Below, piece after piece: positions 32,282 through 44,094 of a stretch of DNA of 64,000 nt (the stretch's first letter is position 1; every line of letters starts with the position of its first letter). The notes below the pieces were generated by a model. The model made no database searches. It was not told the DNA's origin and was given only the letters and a program-made list of their open reading frames with translations. The position numbers were made by a program, and so were the translations under genes. The DNA is from Mermis nigrescens. Lineage: Eukaryota; Nematoda; Enoplea; Mermithida; Mermithidae. The stretch covers positions 9,483,607 to 9,547,606 of the forward strand of contig JAVLUZ010000142.1 in assembly GCA_036768485.1 (NCBI GenBank). The letters are read 5' to 3'.

Positions 32282-33072
32282 TTAATCACCTGCATATTTG
32301 AAATGCAACAAGAATGTACTATTAAGCACCTTTGAAGGTTTATATATCTGGACATGCAGGATTCGACAGTCATTGAATTCTGTTTTCAGTAATTATTTTA
32401 ACTTTTTAGCTATTTTTCCATGTGAATACACAGAGCATGATGAAAAACGTCGGAACATGGTACTTTCTGACCCTACCGTCTAATCCTAAGAAATTTTTGG
32501 ACAATGAGATATATCTCTCTGCCCATGTAACTATGCTAACAATATCAAAAAGTTTTGGCTGAGTACTCTATTTCGGGTTAATGCTTGATTCTGAAACAAA
32601 AGTTGAATAGCTGATAGGAAGTCTATCTTATGAATAAGCAAAAATTTTAATCATTTAATCGAAAATAAAGAAAATATCTTTATTTTGTTAATATTAAATA
32701 AAATATAACAAAAGGGAAAATTCGGTCTGGTCATAACAATTTATGTAACGGAAGCTAAATTTGGGTGAAATACTTGAAGATGAAATTTTATTTAAAAATT
32801 GCTCCTAATTGATAAAAAACTGAGAATTAAGCGGAGTTTAGCAAAATCATGGCTTTAATATTTGTGTCACATATAAATAACCTGCCATTACCTAATGTGC
32901 TTATTTTTTATTGAACAACTTTCTGATAAATTTTGTAAAACAAAACTTACTCCAATTTGCTGCATTGTATTTTCGATTACTACCTATAACTCGTGTAATC
33001 TGATATTCTGACTTTACAAAGCATTGTGATTTATCTATTGTAGGTGCAATTCCAATTTCCCTTATCAGCGAC

Positions 33073-33603
33073 CAATAATTTCTTCGATTGTCTTGAATGC
33101 ATTGATGATTGTTATCTTATTCAATCGGCTGACAACGTCGATCATAGTGTGCTCCATCAACTTTTCTGTAGCTTCTGCATAGCTAACTTGCAGCTTTTTC
33201 AATCGTTTTTCCGTTCAATAGTTTGTTTCAATCTGCAGGCCGCAGAATATACTTTGGTTTTTTGCTTTGCATTGAAGAAAGACTGATTTTTAGCATACTT
33301 AGCGACTTTAGGTATATACATAGGTAGCTTTTTTCTAGTCCTCTCCTTTTACATCCTTAATAATCCACAATCTAAGTTTATTCGACTTTTGGTTCCATCG
33401 GAGCATTTTCCTTTACTAGTTATTAACGAATGGATGGAAAAAGAAGAGAAAAATGCTCTTACGATTCGTATCAAAAATTTGTAAATCAAAAAATGGTAAA
33501 AAGGAAAAAAGCGAGCAGTACAAAAAAATAAAGTTCGACAGTGAACTAGAGCATAATATTTGTATAATCTTATGTTCAAATAACAATGTGTTATATAACA
33601 GGG
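33073..33603. repeat. Segment present only in the left arm
   Basis: In the right arm the sequence passes directly from the equivalent of CCCTTATCAGCGAC to TGCAGATAAGGGTCGACC. Here about 530 bp intervene. A minus-strand stretch near 33075-33285 looks like decayed coding DNA (CRLKQTIERKN, a coiled-coil-like segment). Either an insertion here or a deletion there. Confidence 0.6.
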
Positions 33604-34268
33604 ACTGCAGATAAAGGTCGACCAACTCAGGCCAATTGATAGTCACCGATTTCACTAAAATTTTCACCGAAGGTAGCAGTCAGTTAATAATGAAAAAATG
33701 TAAAGGGAATTTTTGTAATATCACGCGCTTTGTGAGATAAAGCGCCGTTTATACCTACAGTATGCCCAAAATCCGACAATTGACTGCTCAAACATTTTTA
33801 AAAATATCTTCTGCAATACACAACATTTTTTCAAAAATTTCTTTCTGTTCAACGTATAAATAAATAACCTATGCAATAATCGTAAAATTTTGTATGTACG
33901 CTGCGAATATAGGCTACAGTATACCAAAAACTACAAATTTTTGATGTGTGACTTTGATGCAGAATATCGGAAGGATCGGACTTGATATTTAATATTATCA
34001 TGTATACAATTAAAAAGAACTTTTCTTCGTCTATAAGTTAGTAAACTGGGCAAACTTGCCCGGAGTTCTGGTTAGAGAACTAGAGATTGTTATTCAAAGG
34101 TATGTCGCTACGTGTTTTGTGCATCCTAATTATATAAAGAGCATATGTAGGTAGGATGTATATAAACTTGTCTACTTCACTCTCAATACGTGGGCGTGGG
34201 GGTTTGGGGCATATGCATCACACGTGAGCGTGGTGTCAGGGGCATCTGGACTCCCTAGAATGTGGCGG

Positions 34269-36835
34269 ATCCCCGCCATCAAAAATCAATACTTGTCACA
34301 AGAAGCTGGCAGAATTGCTAGTTTTGGCACTTTTTGGGCTTTGGAGTTTGGACCCCAACCGGACCCCCAGAGTTTTCTTGCTGATATCTGTTATGCACAC
34401 TCCAGAGAACTTGAAATACCCTGAAGTTACTGAACGACCCCTAGAATCAAATTTTATAGCAACTTTTTTTGGATTATTTTTGGCAATTTTGCCCAAGTAC
34501 ATCCCCAGAATTTTCTTGCTGCCTACATCTGTACATCTATCTGGTAAGCCGAGAATTTAGCATACTACAACTACGATAATATTGAAGCCACAAATTTGAT
34601 TTTAAGGACGGGTACCTAGGTATTGCACATACACAGCATGGTTATTTGGGGGAAACCAAAAAATTTTTTTCTAATTTGTCTTTATGAGCAAAATCGATCA
34701 ATACGTGTTGAAAACATTGTTTTATACGTAGCATTTTGACGATACACTTCTTTTAAGAGGATAAAAACTGAAAAATTTTGAAAACAAAAAAAATCAATGA
34801 AATTTAATACAAAATAATGAAAAATGACTGTTTGGCTCGAAGCGCCGGAAAATTGTAACTTTTGGCATGAAAGATCGTTAAATTAGCTAGAATCAAAACT
34901 TCTTTCACATTTTTTGTGGAAAGTCGCGGATTTTAAGGGGGAAATATTTCTGTAGTTGGCGTAGGGGAGTCAGGGGGTCTGGCTAAACCGCCCCTCCCCT
35001 CGAGAATCTGGCGGACCCCAACCAGAAATTGATTATTGCCGCTTGACCCCTAGAATTGCTGTTTTTTGATACTTTTTGGCAATTTTATCCAATCGAGACC
35101 CCCAGAATCTTCTTGCTGCCTTTTGCATGAACGAAGCCCACACTGGGGGTATGAAAACTCACCAAAGCCCCAAGATCACAACTGGTTGTGGGTATGCAAA
35201 ATTCTCTAAGACGTAAATCTGTCGGCAGATTTACGTCTTAGAAAATTTTAGAACAAATCTTGAGAAAAAATCGAAATGATAAAAGTCACTTGTCTTTGAC
35301 CGATAGTAATATCTTTTTCGACCGCTTTTGATCAACTGTGGAATAGAGGGGGCGCAATACAAAAATTTGAAGACAAATATCTCGAGAACAATTAGGAGAT
35401 ATGCGAAAACAAAGGCAGTTTTGAGCATATCTTAATGAGCTCTATGAGATAGTGGAGAAAAGGTTTCAAAATAAAATTTCAAAAATATTTCATTCTATTC
35501 AATATTGATATGCAGAAAATTTATCATTCAAGTTATCTGCACAACCGATTTCTCAAAATTCAATTCATGAGTAATTCCTTATCTCCTGACTTTTTTACTT
35601 TGTGCTTTGCAGAAAAAGTTATTTATACATAACTCGTTGACATATTCTGAAAGTCAAGCTCGAATTTCAGTGGTTTGTGCGGGAACAGAAAAACAATAAA
35701 TCCGTTGCGGAGCGCCGGAAAAATTTTGACATATTCTGGAAGTCAAGCTCAAATTTGAGCGGTTTTAAGCAGGCTAAAAGACAAGACACGTAGAAAAACA
35801 ATAAATTCGGTGCAAAGCGTCATAAATTGTTGACGTTTTTGCATTCTCAGTTCAATTTCAAGCGCTTTTCAATGTATATCCGCTGCTCAAAAAATTTTCA
35901 AACAGGGTCCTGGGGGCGATAGCATTCCACATTTTGCCCCCTGAATCCACGCCTGGATACATATAAACTAAAAAAACTAAAAAAATGAATAACTTGATTA
36001 TTAGATGACTTTTCAGTACAATAAAATGAGAAATGTTGGATAACAATTTGTTAGATAGGGATAGGCAAAAACTTCAGTGTGCATTATGAATTTTTCTAAC
36101 AGCAAGGAAGACATAAAATATTCTAGACCAAAAATTGATCATAGCTAAGAATAATTGTTTAATTTAGGTACCCGTGTACCTAATGTTCTTGTAACCACAG
36201 GTGCTGAACATGGCTAATGTGGGAGTCAGCTGGGTCGGTCTGGGATGGGAGTCAAGAAATCAGTATTTGGGCCAAAAAATAACAAAAACTAAAATACTGT
36301 AAAAGTGTTTACAGTTTGTAGTTAATTCAAGGTGCTTTTGGAGAAAACTGGATTTTCAGTTGTTATTAGCCTAAATATTACAAATTTTTTGCGGTTACAT
36401 TGTTTTTTATGGTATCGACCCCCAGAACTGATGTGTACATGTCTGTTTTGACCTGTACTGGTTGTGTGTGCTTCCATGCAATGAAAATGCTTAGCAAAAC
36501 GGACGTTAATTAAAATATGAAAAATAAAATTAAAAAACCAGAATTAGTACTTTTGATCTTCTTGGCATTTGACTACATTCAGACTCCCCCAGAATTTTTT
36601 TGCTGTCGATAAGTGACAATGACCTACCGAGTTCATATGTACATGGCTTGATCTTCTGCAACTCGATCATTGGAGAGTAGATACGTTCGATGCAAGGCTT
36701 CATTCCTTTCAACTTTTTGAGCGCATCTTAAATACGGTTCTGCCTTGAAACCAGCATTTTGTTTACTTTAGGACTACTTGTCTGAGGCAGCGCACTAGAT
36801 CCTGCAAATGTATCATATTTTGATACGCCCCATTC
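34269..36835. repeat. Spacer between the inverted arms
   Basis: About 2.6 kb without a matching partner. It has no convincing gene. The motif CCCCCAGAATYTTCTTGCTG recurs in the same orientation near 34366, 34502, 35097 and 36587, preceded by TTTTGGCAATTTT-like sequence. Fragments of the GAAGCGCCGGAAAA miniature-element core occur at about 34839 and 35705, and a CCCCTGAATCCACGCCTGG end near 35937-35956. Confidence 0.7.
35198..35249. repeat. 24-bp inverted repeat with 4-base loop
   Basis: Arms 35198-35221 and 35226-35249 pair at 23 of 24 positions (core TCTAAGACGTAAATCTG) around TCGG. It would form a strong hairpin in DNA or RNA. Confidence 0.85.
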
Positions 36836-38479
36836 TGGGGGGTCCAGACTCCTGACACCACGCCCATGTTTGGTTCATACGCCCTGAACCCCCCACGCCA
36901 ATGTATGGAGAGAGTGAAGTAGACAAGTATGTATACATCCTACCTACATATGCTCTTTATATATAATTAGAATGCGCAAAACACGTAGTGACATACCTTT
37001 GAACAACAATCTCTAGTTCTCTGACCAAAATCCGGGCAAGTTTGCCCGCTTGCTAACTTATAGATGAAAAAAAGCTCTTTATAATGGTATACGTGAAATA
37101 TTTAATATCGAGTCCGATCCTTCCGATATTCTGCGTCAAAGTCACACATCAAAAATTTGTAGTTTTTGGTATATTGTAGCCTATATCCGCAGCGTACGTA
37201 AAAAGTTTTACGTTTATTGCATAGGTTATTTATTTATACGTTGAACGAAAAAATTTTTGAAAAAATGTTAAGTATTGCAGAAGATATTTTAAAAAATGTT
37301 CGAGCAGTCAATTGTCGGATTTTGGGCATACTGTAGGTATAAACGGCGCTTTATCTCATGAAGCACGCGATATTATTAAAATTCCCTTTATATATTTTCA
37401 TTATCAACTAAATGCTACCTTTGGTGAAAATTTGAGTGAGATCGGTGACAATCAATCGGCCCGAGTCGGTCGACCCTTATCTGCAGTCGCTGATTAGGGA
37501 AATTGGAATCGCACGTACAATAGATAAATCACAATGCTTTGTAAAGTCAGAATATCAGATTACACGAGTTATAGGTAGTAATCAAAAATACAATGCAGCA
37601 AATTGGAGTAAGTTTTGTTTTACAAAATTTATCAGAAAGTTGTTCAATAAAAAATAAGCACATTAGGTAATGGCAGGTTATTTATATGTGACACAAATAT
37701 TAAAGCCATGATTTTGCTAAACTCCGCTTAATTCTCAGTTTTTTATCAATTAGAAGCAATTTTTAAATAAAATTTCATCTTCAAGTATTTCACCCAAATT
37801 TAGCTTCCGTTACATAAATTGTTATGACCAGACCAAATTTTCCCTTTTGTTATATTTTATTTAATAATAACAAAATAAAGATATTTTCTTTATTTTCGAT
37901 TAAATGATTAAAATTTTTGCTTATTCATAAGATAGACTTCCTATCAGCTATTCAACTTTTGTTTCAGAATCAAGCATTAACCCAAAATAGAGTACTCAGC
38001 CAAAACTTTTTGATATTGTTAGCATAGTTACATGGGCAGAGATATATCTCATTGTCCAAAAATTTCTTAGGATTAGACGGTAGGGTCAGAAAGTACCATG
38101 TTCCGACGTTTTTCATCATGCTCTGTGTATTCACATGGAAAAATAGCTAAAAAGTTAAAATAATTACTGAAAACAGAATTCAATGACTGTCGAATCCTGC
38201 ATGTCCAGATATATAAACCTTCAAAGGTGCTTAATAGTACATTCTTGTTGCATTTCAAATATGCAGGTGATTAATTTATTAGGAAATTCATTCAACCCAA
38301 TTTACACGTAGTATTTAAAGTGGTAAGACTACTACAGACCAGCAAGAAAAGGACATTACTAATAGTTGCACTACACAAACATCAATTTAAAAACAAAAAA
38401 TATCAAAGACCGTGCATTGCTAATGAAGAAAAGAATAACAAAATCGCCGGTTTATCGGAAATAAAAATCGCAGAAATCT

Positions 38480-41218
38480 CTATTTATCAGGACAACAGCA
38501 ACCATGCCTAGTGCCGCAAGTACAATCTGTTCCACAATCAGAATCTTCATTACAATATACCAATTTGCAAGTCCACGATCTTTTTACATGACTATTGTTA
38601 CCCGATTGTTCGCCACTGGACAATAAATCTAGTATAAATGTATTTATATTGTGTAGCATATTATGTAATATTTTACTATACCGGATTAAATCTTATAACA
38701 ATATTTTTATTTAATATTATTAATATATAATAACACATTACAATATTATAGGTTTAATCTATAGTAGAATTGTACAAGCCGAGTAAAATTTTTGACTAAT
38801 TTACCGAAATATTTTACCTTCTTCAGATTGTGGGATTTAGACCCCTAAAATAGCATTCTTTTGGGGCTGAATGTTGCCGACCCCGTTATTTTGTTTCTTT
38901 CTGAGCCTTTTAGCGACTTTTTTGATGTAGAGTATGATTTTTTTATGATCGCACATTTTAAATATCTTCCATTATATCATAAACGTTTTCAATTTTGCGA
39001 TAGCAGAAGTCAAAGACGCAGCGAGATCGTTTGTGAGTCTAAAACAACATTAAGAAATAATGGCTTACGCCGATATTTCTATGATGTTCTTACATATGTG
39101 CTGCACTGATGTAATTATTCATAAAAATTGAAATCCGTTATTTAATTTAATTTGATAATAAATACTATTCTTAAATTTATAACCATAACGAGAAAAGGTC
39201 GGCCTCGTTCTACATCTGTGGAAAAAATAAATTTCTAAGTTCGTCAGCGATTGGGTGAGTAGTAACATTTTAAACATGTTTTGCTGTTCCTAGCCGTTTT
39301 CGCAGAAATGAATATCTACTCATATATATTTTCTCAAAAATGGACTCAAGCGGTCGCATTGATTGGTCGTCTGTTCGACGATTTCCCAACCGATTAAAAT
39401 CTAGGGCGGGGGATCAAATGGGACGAAATCACGGAAAAGTACCAAAATTCCAAAATTTTAATTCTGAGAGCCTATTATATTCTGCGGAGCCTGATGGTCA
39501 ATGGACTTCTCGAAATCTCATCCCCTCAAACTGTCACGTACAGGTGTCGGACCAACATATCAAACAAAATAGACTAATAAGTATTGAGAATTAAGTGCTG
39601 ATAAGTTGAAAGCAAGTAAAGCGGAATTTTATTTGAGGAGGGATACGCCGAAATCATCATTACGAACGAGTATGACTCTAATTCAAGTCGATATACATCC
39701 GCAATTTGAATTATAGCTCTGTTGACTGATCTTAATCGAAAGCTGTGAATTAGGTACATCAAGTCGCTGAAAGGAATTAACAAAAAATTCATGAATATAC
39801 TAACCTTTGGCTCGGCCAACTATAAATTAAAAATTTGAAATGAAGCATGTAAATCTCATTGTAGTTCTTGATTATATCTTTCGAGCTCCGCATGCGAGTG
39901 GGTGGCTCAGTAATTTTATTGTGGCATTTAACAAACCCATATGTGACAAATTTGGGTTAAAGTGTAATTGCTTATGCAAAAAACACCGTTTACTGAATTT
40001 TTGATAGATCTGACTGTGAGGTCATGTGTCAGAAAAGATTAAAATATTAGATGTATGTCAAGGCAACTTTCTCATTTGCGGTAGAGACTATTCTAACGCC
40101 GCTCATTGAGCAAAATATCCCTTTGAGAGTGGTGCAAAATGTATCAGCAAAGACATAAGGCATCTTCTCGTCAAAAATTTCAATCTCTTAGAAAATTTCA
40201 GATGCGCTTTGCAAAATTAGGATAGTCTCTCTGACTTTGTTGCAACTTGAGAAATTTTAAAACAGTACCTAATTACTTAACAACAAATAGAATAAGAATT
40301 TTGGTGTTTTTTAACGTGCCCTTTAGCTTTGAACCGGTTAGTATGTATTCATACATAAAAGAAACGCTATCTTTTGCCGTATGCACTTTTAAAATTTAAG
40401 AATAAAATGTTTTTTTTAACAAATATGTACCACTTAACGTAAAAGTCTGAGAAAATTGATGCACTGATCCTTCAAATTATTGAAAAGGCTGACTACATTT
40501 AGTTTTATAAATTTTTAAGGGGTCAGCAGCATTTTGCACATAAACCATCCAAAACTCTTCAATCAAATGCATGTTCGCAACACTTTGGATAATGATTCAT
40601 GTCTTACTCAACACTCAGGATGCATTCAAATTTTGATAAATTTTGTAATCCTTTTTTCTTCCGAAGTTTTATTAAACACAAAGTTAAAAACTTTAGATAA
40701 AAAATTTGAAAAATCTAAAACCTTTCTGATAAAAATTTTCGCACTAAAAAAATTAAAAAATTTTATTTTCTCGAGTCTCATGAATTGTTATAATCTAACT
40801 AAAATAAACAATGATAGAGTTGGTCAGACATGCAGTTAATTTTGGGCAATGAATCCGTTCCTCAGTTGCATATATAGGGAGCATCTAATGTAAACTCGCT
40901 TATACAGCCCCTTTTATTTGAAGTTAAAACATAAGAAATTATAGATTTTTTTGTTAAAACCTTAAGCAAAAACAGCACGATTAGTAAATCAAAAATAGTA
41001 CTAACGTGTTAAGAATAAAAAATTTTAGGATAGAATATATAAAAATAACAAAAAAATAAATATATTCTATACGAGAATGAATAGGTAGTTTACGCTATTA
41101 TTCACTTATTACCTGTTTCCAAGTGGGCTGAATCAAAACTAGTATTTTCGCACATAACGAGTACAGTAAGGGTGCTGTACACCACAAGCAGAGATAACAA
41201 AATTACAGTCTTGGACAT
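38480..41218 (-). CDS. Secreted cysteine-rich peptide precursor, two exons (right copy)
   Basis: Exon 1 is 41113-41218 and exon 2 is 38480-38628 on the minus strand, the same lengths and splice phases as the left copy, with the TATA box and AATAAA also kept. Signal peptide, dibasic site and all eight cysteines are intact. One visible amino-acid change lies in the mature peptide: Gly for Ser after the fifth cysteine (C-G-T-R-H-G-C). A TGC/TGT synonymous difference is present too. Both copies being open while the Polinton genes are broken suggests that they are, or recently were, under constraint; with so few differences this is weak evidence. Confidence 0.72.
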
Positions 41219-41548
41219 CTGGATAGATTTAGTTTCGGAACAGCGAGTTATGATAAGGTAAAAAATATCGGATCATTTTTATACGGAAAAAAACCCATGT
41301 GTTTACGATCAAAAATGCCAGTCAGACGCATATAATTTTAATACCAATTGTAATTGAGCAAATAAAACCAAGCTATTCAAACAATCTCTACATTGTATTG
41401 CCCTTTTTCGCTAACTTTAAATCAAAACTTTGTTCGAGAAGGAAGTGTTGAGCTGAAAAACAAGTCTAGACAGAGGCGGAAGTCACGTTTTGTCTTTTAC
41501 ACATTTTCGTCTTAAGTCTTGTCGAAATCATATATATTAGTATGGATC

Positions 41549-42014
41549 AAGCGCAGATTTAGAGAGGAGCAGCCATCCCCCTGTTGCTAAAAAATAGTTA
41601 TTAGCAGTAGGTAACATTGCGTATTTCTTGGTAATATTAGCAATCTTTTATTACAATTTTTCACATTTTTTCGGCGCTTCGCGCTTGGTAGTAATTATTG
41701 ATGATCTTTACTGACTTTTTTGGCTCTTTATGAAATTTATTTTCACTTCAGAAGAGATAAAAAGAACAAGGATTTTTAGTTTTTACGAGGATTTCTCAAA
41801 TATATTTTGGTGTTGTGCTCCGATTTTGCACTAATTTTGAGCGGTTTTTGAAAGGAAATTTTTTAAAATTTTTCGCTTTATAGATCACAAAAGATTCTAT
41901 CAAAAGACGACAAAAAACTCCATACTCAAAACATTATAGACTAATTTTTTGTACAAATTTTGATACTATTAAGAAATGACCCTCTCCGTCAGAAAATCCT
42001 GGATCCAGCACATG
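41549..42014. mobile_element. hAT-like miniature element, right arm copy
   Basis: Mirror of the element at 28541-29006, with the same ends and flanking duplication. Confidence 0.6.
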
Positions 42015-42246
42015 TATGAATCCTTATAATTTCTCCCTTTGCGAAGGTAACTGACCGGAATTTTCCAACAAGGAGGGTCTAAGTTTTGAGTTATCCTAAT
42101 AAAGTCAAAAAGTGGGAAGAAATTATTATTAATAAAAATATTGCTAGATTATTATAGGTCGATATTATATATAATCTTTATTGAAAAAAATTATTAATAT
42201 GAGTAGTATAATAAAAATTTATTAATAATAAATGAAAAAATGTGAA

Positions 42247-42320
42247 AAAAAATATTAATAATAATAATATTATTATTATTATTAATATTATTATTATCAT
42301 TATTATTATTATTATTATTA

Positions 42321-42391
<71 letters not shown>

Positions 42392-42445
42392 ATTATTATT
42401 ATTACTATTATTATTATCATTCTTATTTTTTATTTTATTATTATT
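42247..42445. repeat. (ATT)n microsatellite, right arm
   Basis: Mirror of 28112-28310. Confidence 0.95.
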
Positions 42446-43589
42446 ATTACAAAAATGATTCATAATGTTGTCTCAGAAAAAATATAACGCAAGAGCCATG
42501 ATGATAATTGCTATCCATTCAATTAAAGTCAATAGGTGGAACCTTCATACACGATTCACATGAATAAAAAAATCAAAAGAACAAAACACAAAAATTGAAT
42601 GTTGATAATTTCGGTGACGATATTCAACGCTTTAGCGACACATTTTAGAATAAAAGGTAAATATTACAAATAATTCGATTCTCTAAATATTCACATTATT
42701 GAATTCTTACTCTATTCAGACTGTTAATATCCATTCGAAACAGTGGGAAGTGGAACGGTTGTCTTTCATGAACAATGAAATTGCAAATATACATAGGAAT
42801 CTAAGTAATCCCATCGACATCAAATCAATTATTCTAAGCAAATCAGTTGAATTTGCAGACAGGACAATAAATCGACCAATAAATCAATATGGTAACCATG
42901 CACAGGTTTAAGATTTTTTTAATTATTTTGTTTTCCATATAAATTTTTCCAGATTCAACTTGTGGAGAAAAAGCTCGAGATTATTCTCATCCCTTATTGA
43001 TCATCTAGCTTGTTTTCAGTTTATTTTTCATATCTTTGAATCCATCCTAATTGTGTGCCACTTCAAAGTATTCATGCTTGAGCAGTTCTAGCTTACGACC
43101 ATTAAAGCGATGCTCACAAGCTATAAGCGTCAACAAAAGAGCTGAGGGGGTTTGGCTCAATTCCCCACTCCAGATGTTGCGGACGACCGCAAACTTTAAC
43201 TTTAATAAGTACTAATTAGCATTTATGCGTACTTGTTGCTACCTACGTATTTATTAAAGTATGAACTAAAGCCATTCTTTCTTTAACGACATATGACATG
43301 ATTGTTGGAATTTGTGAAAACCGCCTTCCCACGCTTTCAATTAATAAAGATCAGTTCTGAAATTAGAAACCAAAGACAGACTGATATAATGTAAAAATTG
43401 TTCGTGACCTTTATTCAGCCCCTCGTGATCATGATTAATAACTCCCACTACATCCGCTGAAAGTTGTATATAAGGATCGTTTGATTATCACTTTTTATGG
43501 TTTGTGTGTGCAAATTATTATTCGTCGTATTATAGATATATTAAAAGCTAGTTTATTAGCGGTGAATTATTCTGTTAAACTATATAACA

Positions 43590-44094
43590 CTAGTTGAGCT
43601 GCCCGGCGTTGCCCGGGCTGAACTTAGGCCTGATAGCTATATGGAATTAATATGTCTCTTGTTTTTTTTATTTTTCAAGACTTTTGATGTTTTTGGGATA
43701 TTTCTAAAAAAATTGTTGGTACAAACCATATTTTATTTTTTGGATTTTTTTAAAATGTCTTTTGTCAACCATTTTTTGATCAAATCCATATTTTTGACGT
43801 TACAGAATGGTTTTGAAAATTGTTTAGCCATAATCATATTTTTGATGTTCTCGGGTGTTCTGGAAATTTTTTTAATAAAACCCATATTGTTGATGTTTTG
43901 GGATGTTTTGGAAAATTTTTTTCGTCAAACCATATTTTTGATGTTTTAGGATGTTTTGAAAAATTTTTTCGGTCAAACCATATGTTTGATGTTTTAAAAA
44001 TTTTTTGTTTGTTGTAGAAAAGGGTGTCATATATCAAGTGATATGTTATAGCTGATGGTATCTCCTATCTTATATCACTGCATGTTATAGCACA
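43590..44094 (-). mobile_element. Helitron-like end with minisatellite, right arm
   Basis: Mirror of 26462-26965: CTAG at 43590-43593 on the outer edge, GC hairpin next to it, then the about 48-bp repeats. Confidence 0.55.

Larger units (their letters stand above)
17919..34268 (+). repeat. Left arm of large inverted repeat
   Basis: This segment is repeated in reverse complement at 36836-51165. Anchors that pair include the Polinton genes from 17.92 kb onward, the polymerase exons, the Helitron-like end, the (AAT)n tract and both exons of the secreted peptide gene. Two large differences are visible: 19845-21346 is absent from the right arm and about 33073-33603 is present only here. Similarity is near-complete over most of the arm and visibly lower toward the centre (33.6-34.27 kb). 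Confidence 0.93.

Noticed and set aside
35198..35249. Hairpin as the exact centre of the palindrome
   Set aside because: The inner arms pair around about 35550, so the hairpin at about 35223 is off axis.
28093..44094. CRISPR-like array in the 48-bp repeats
   Set aside because: The units are contiguous diverged tandem repeats without unique spacers, in a eukaryotic genome.
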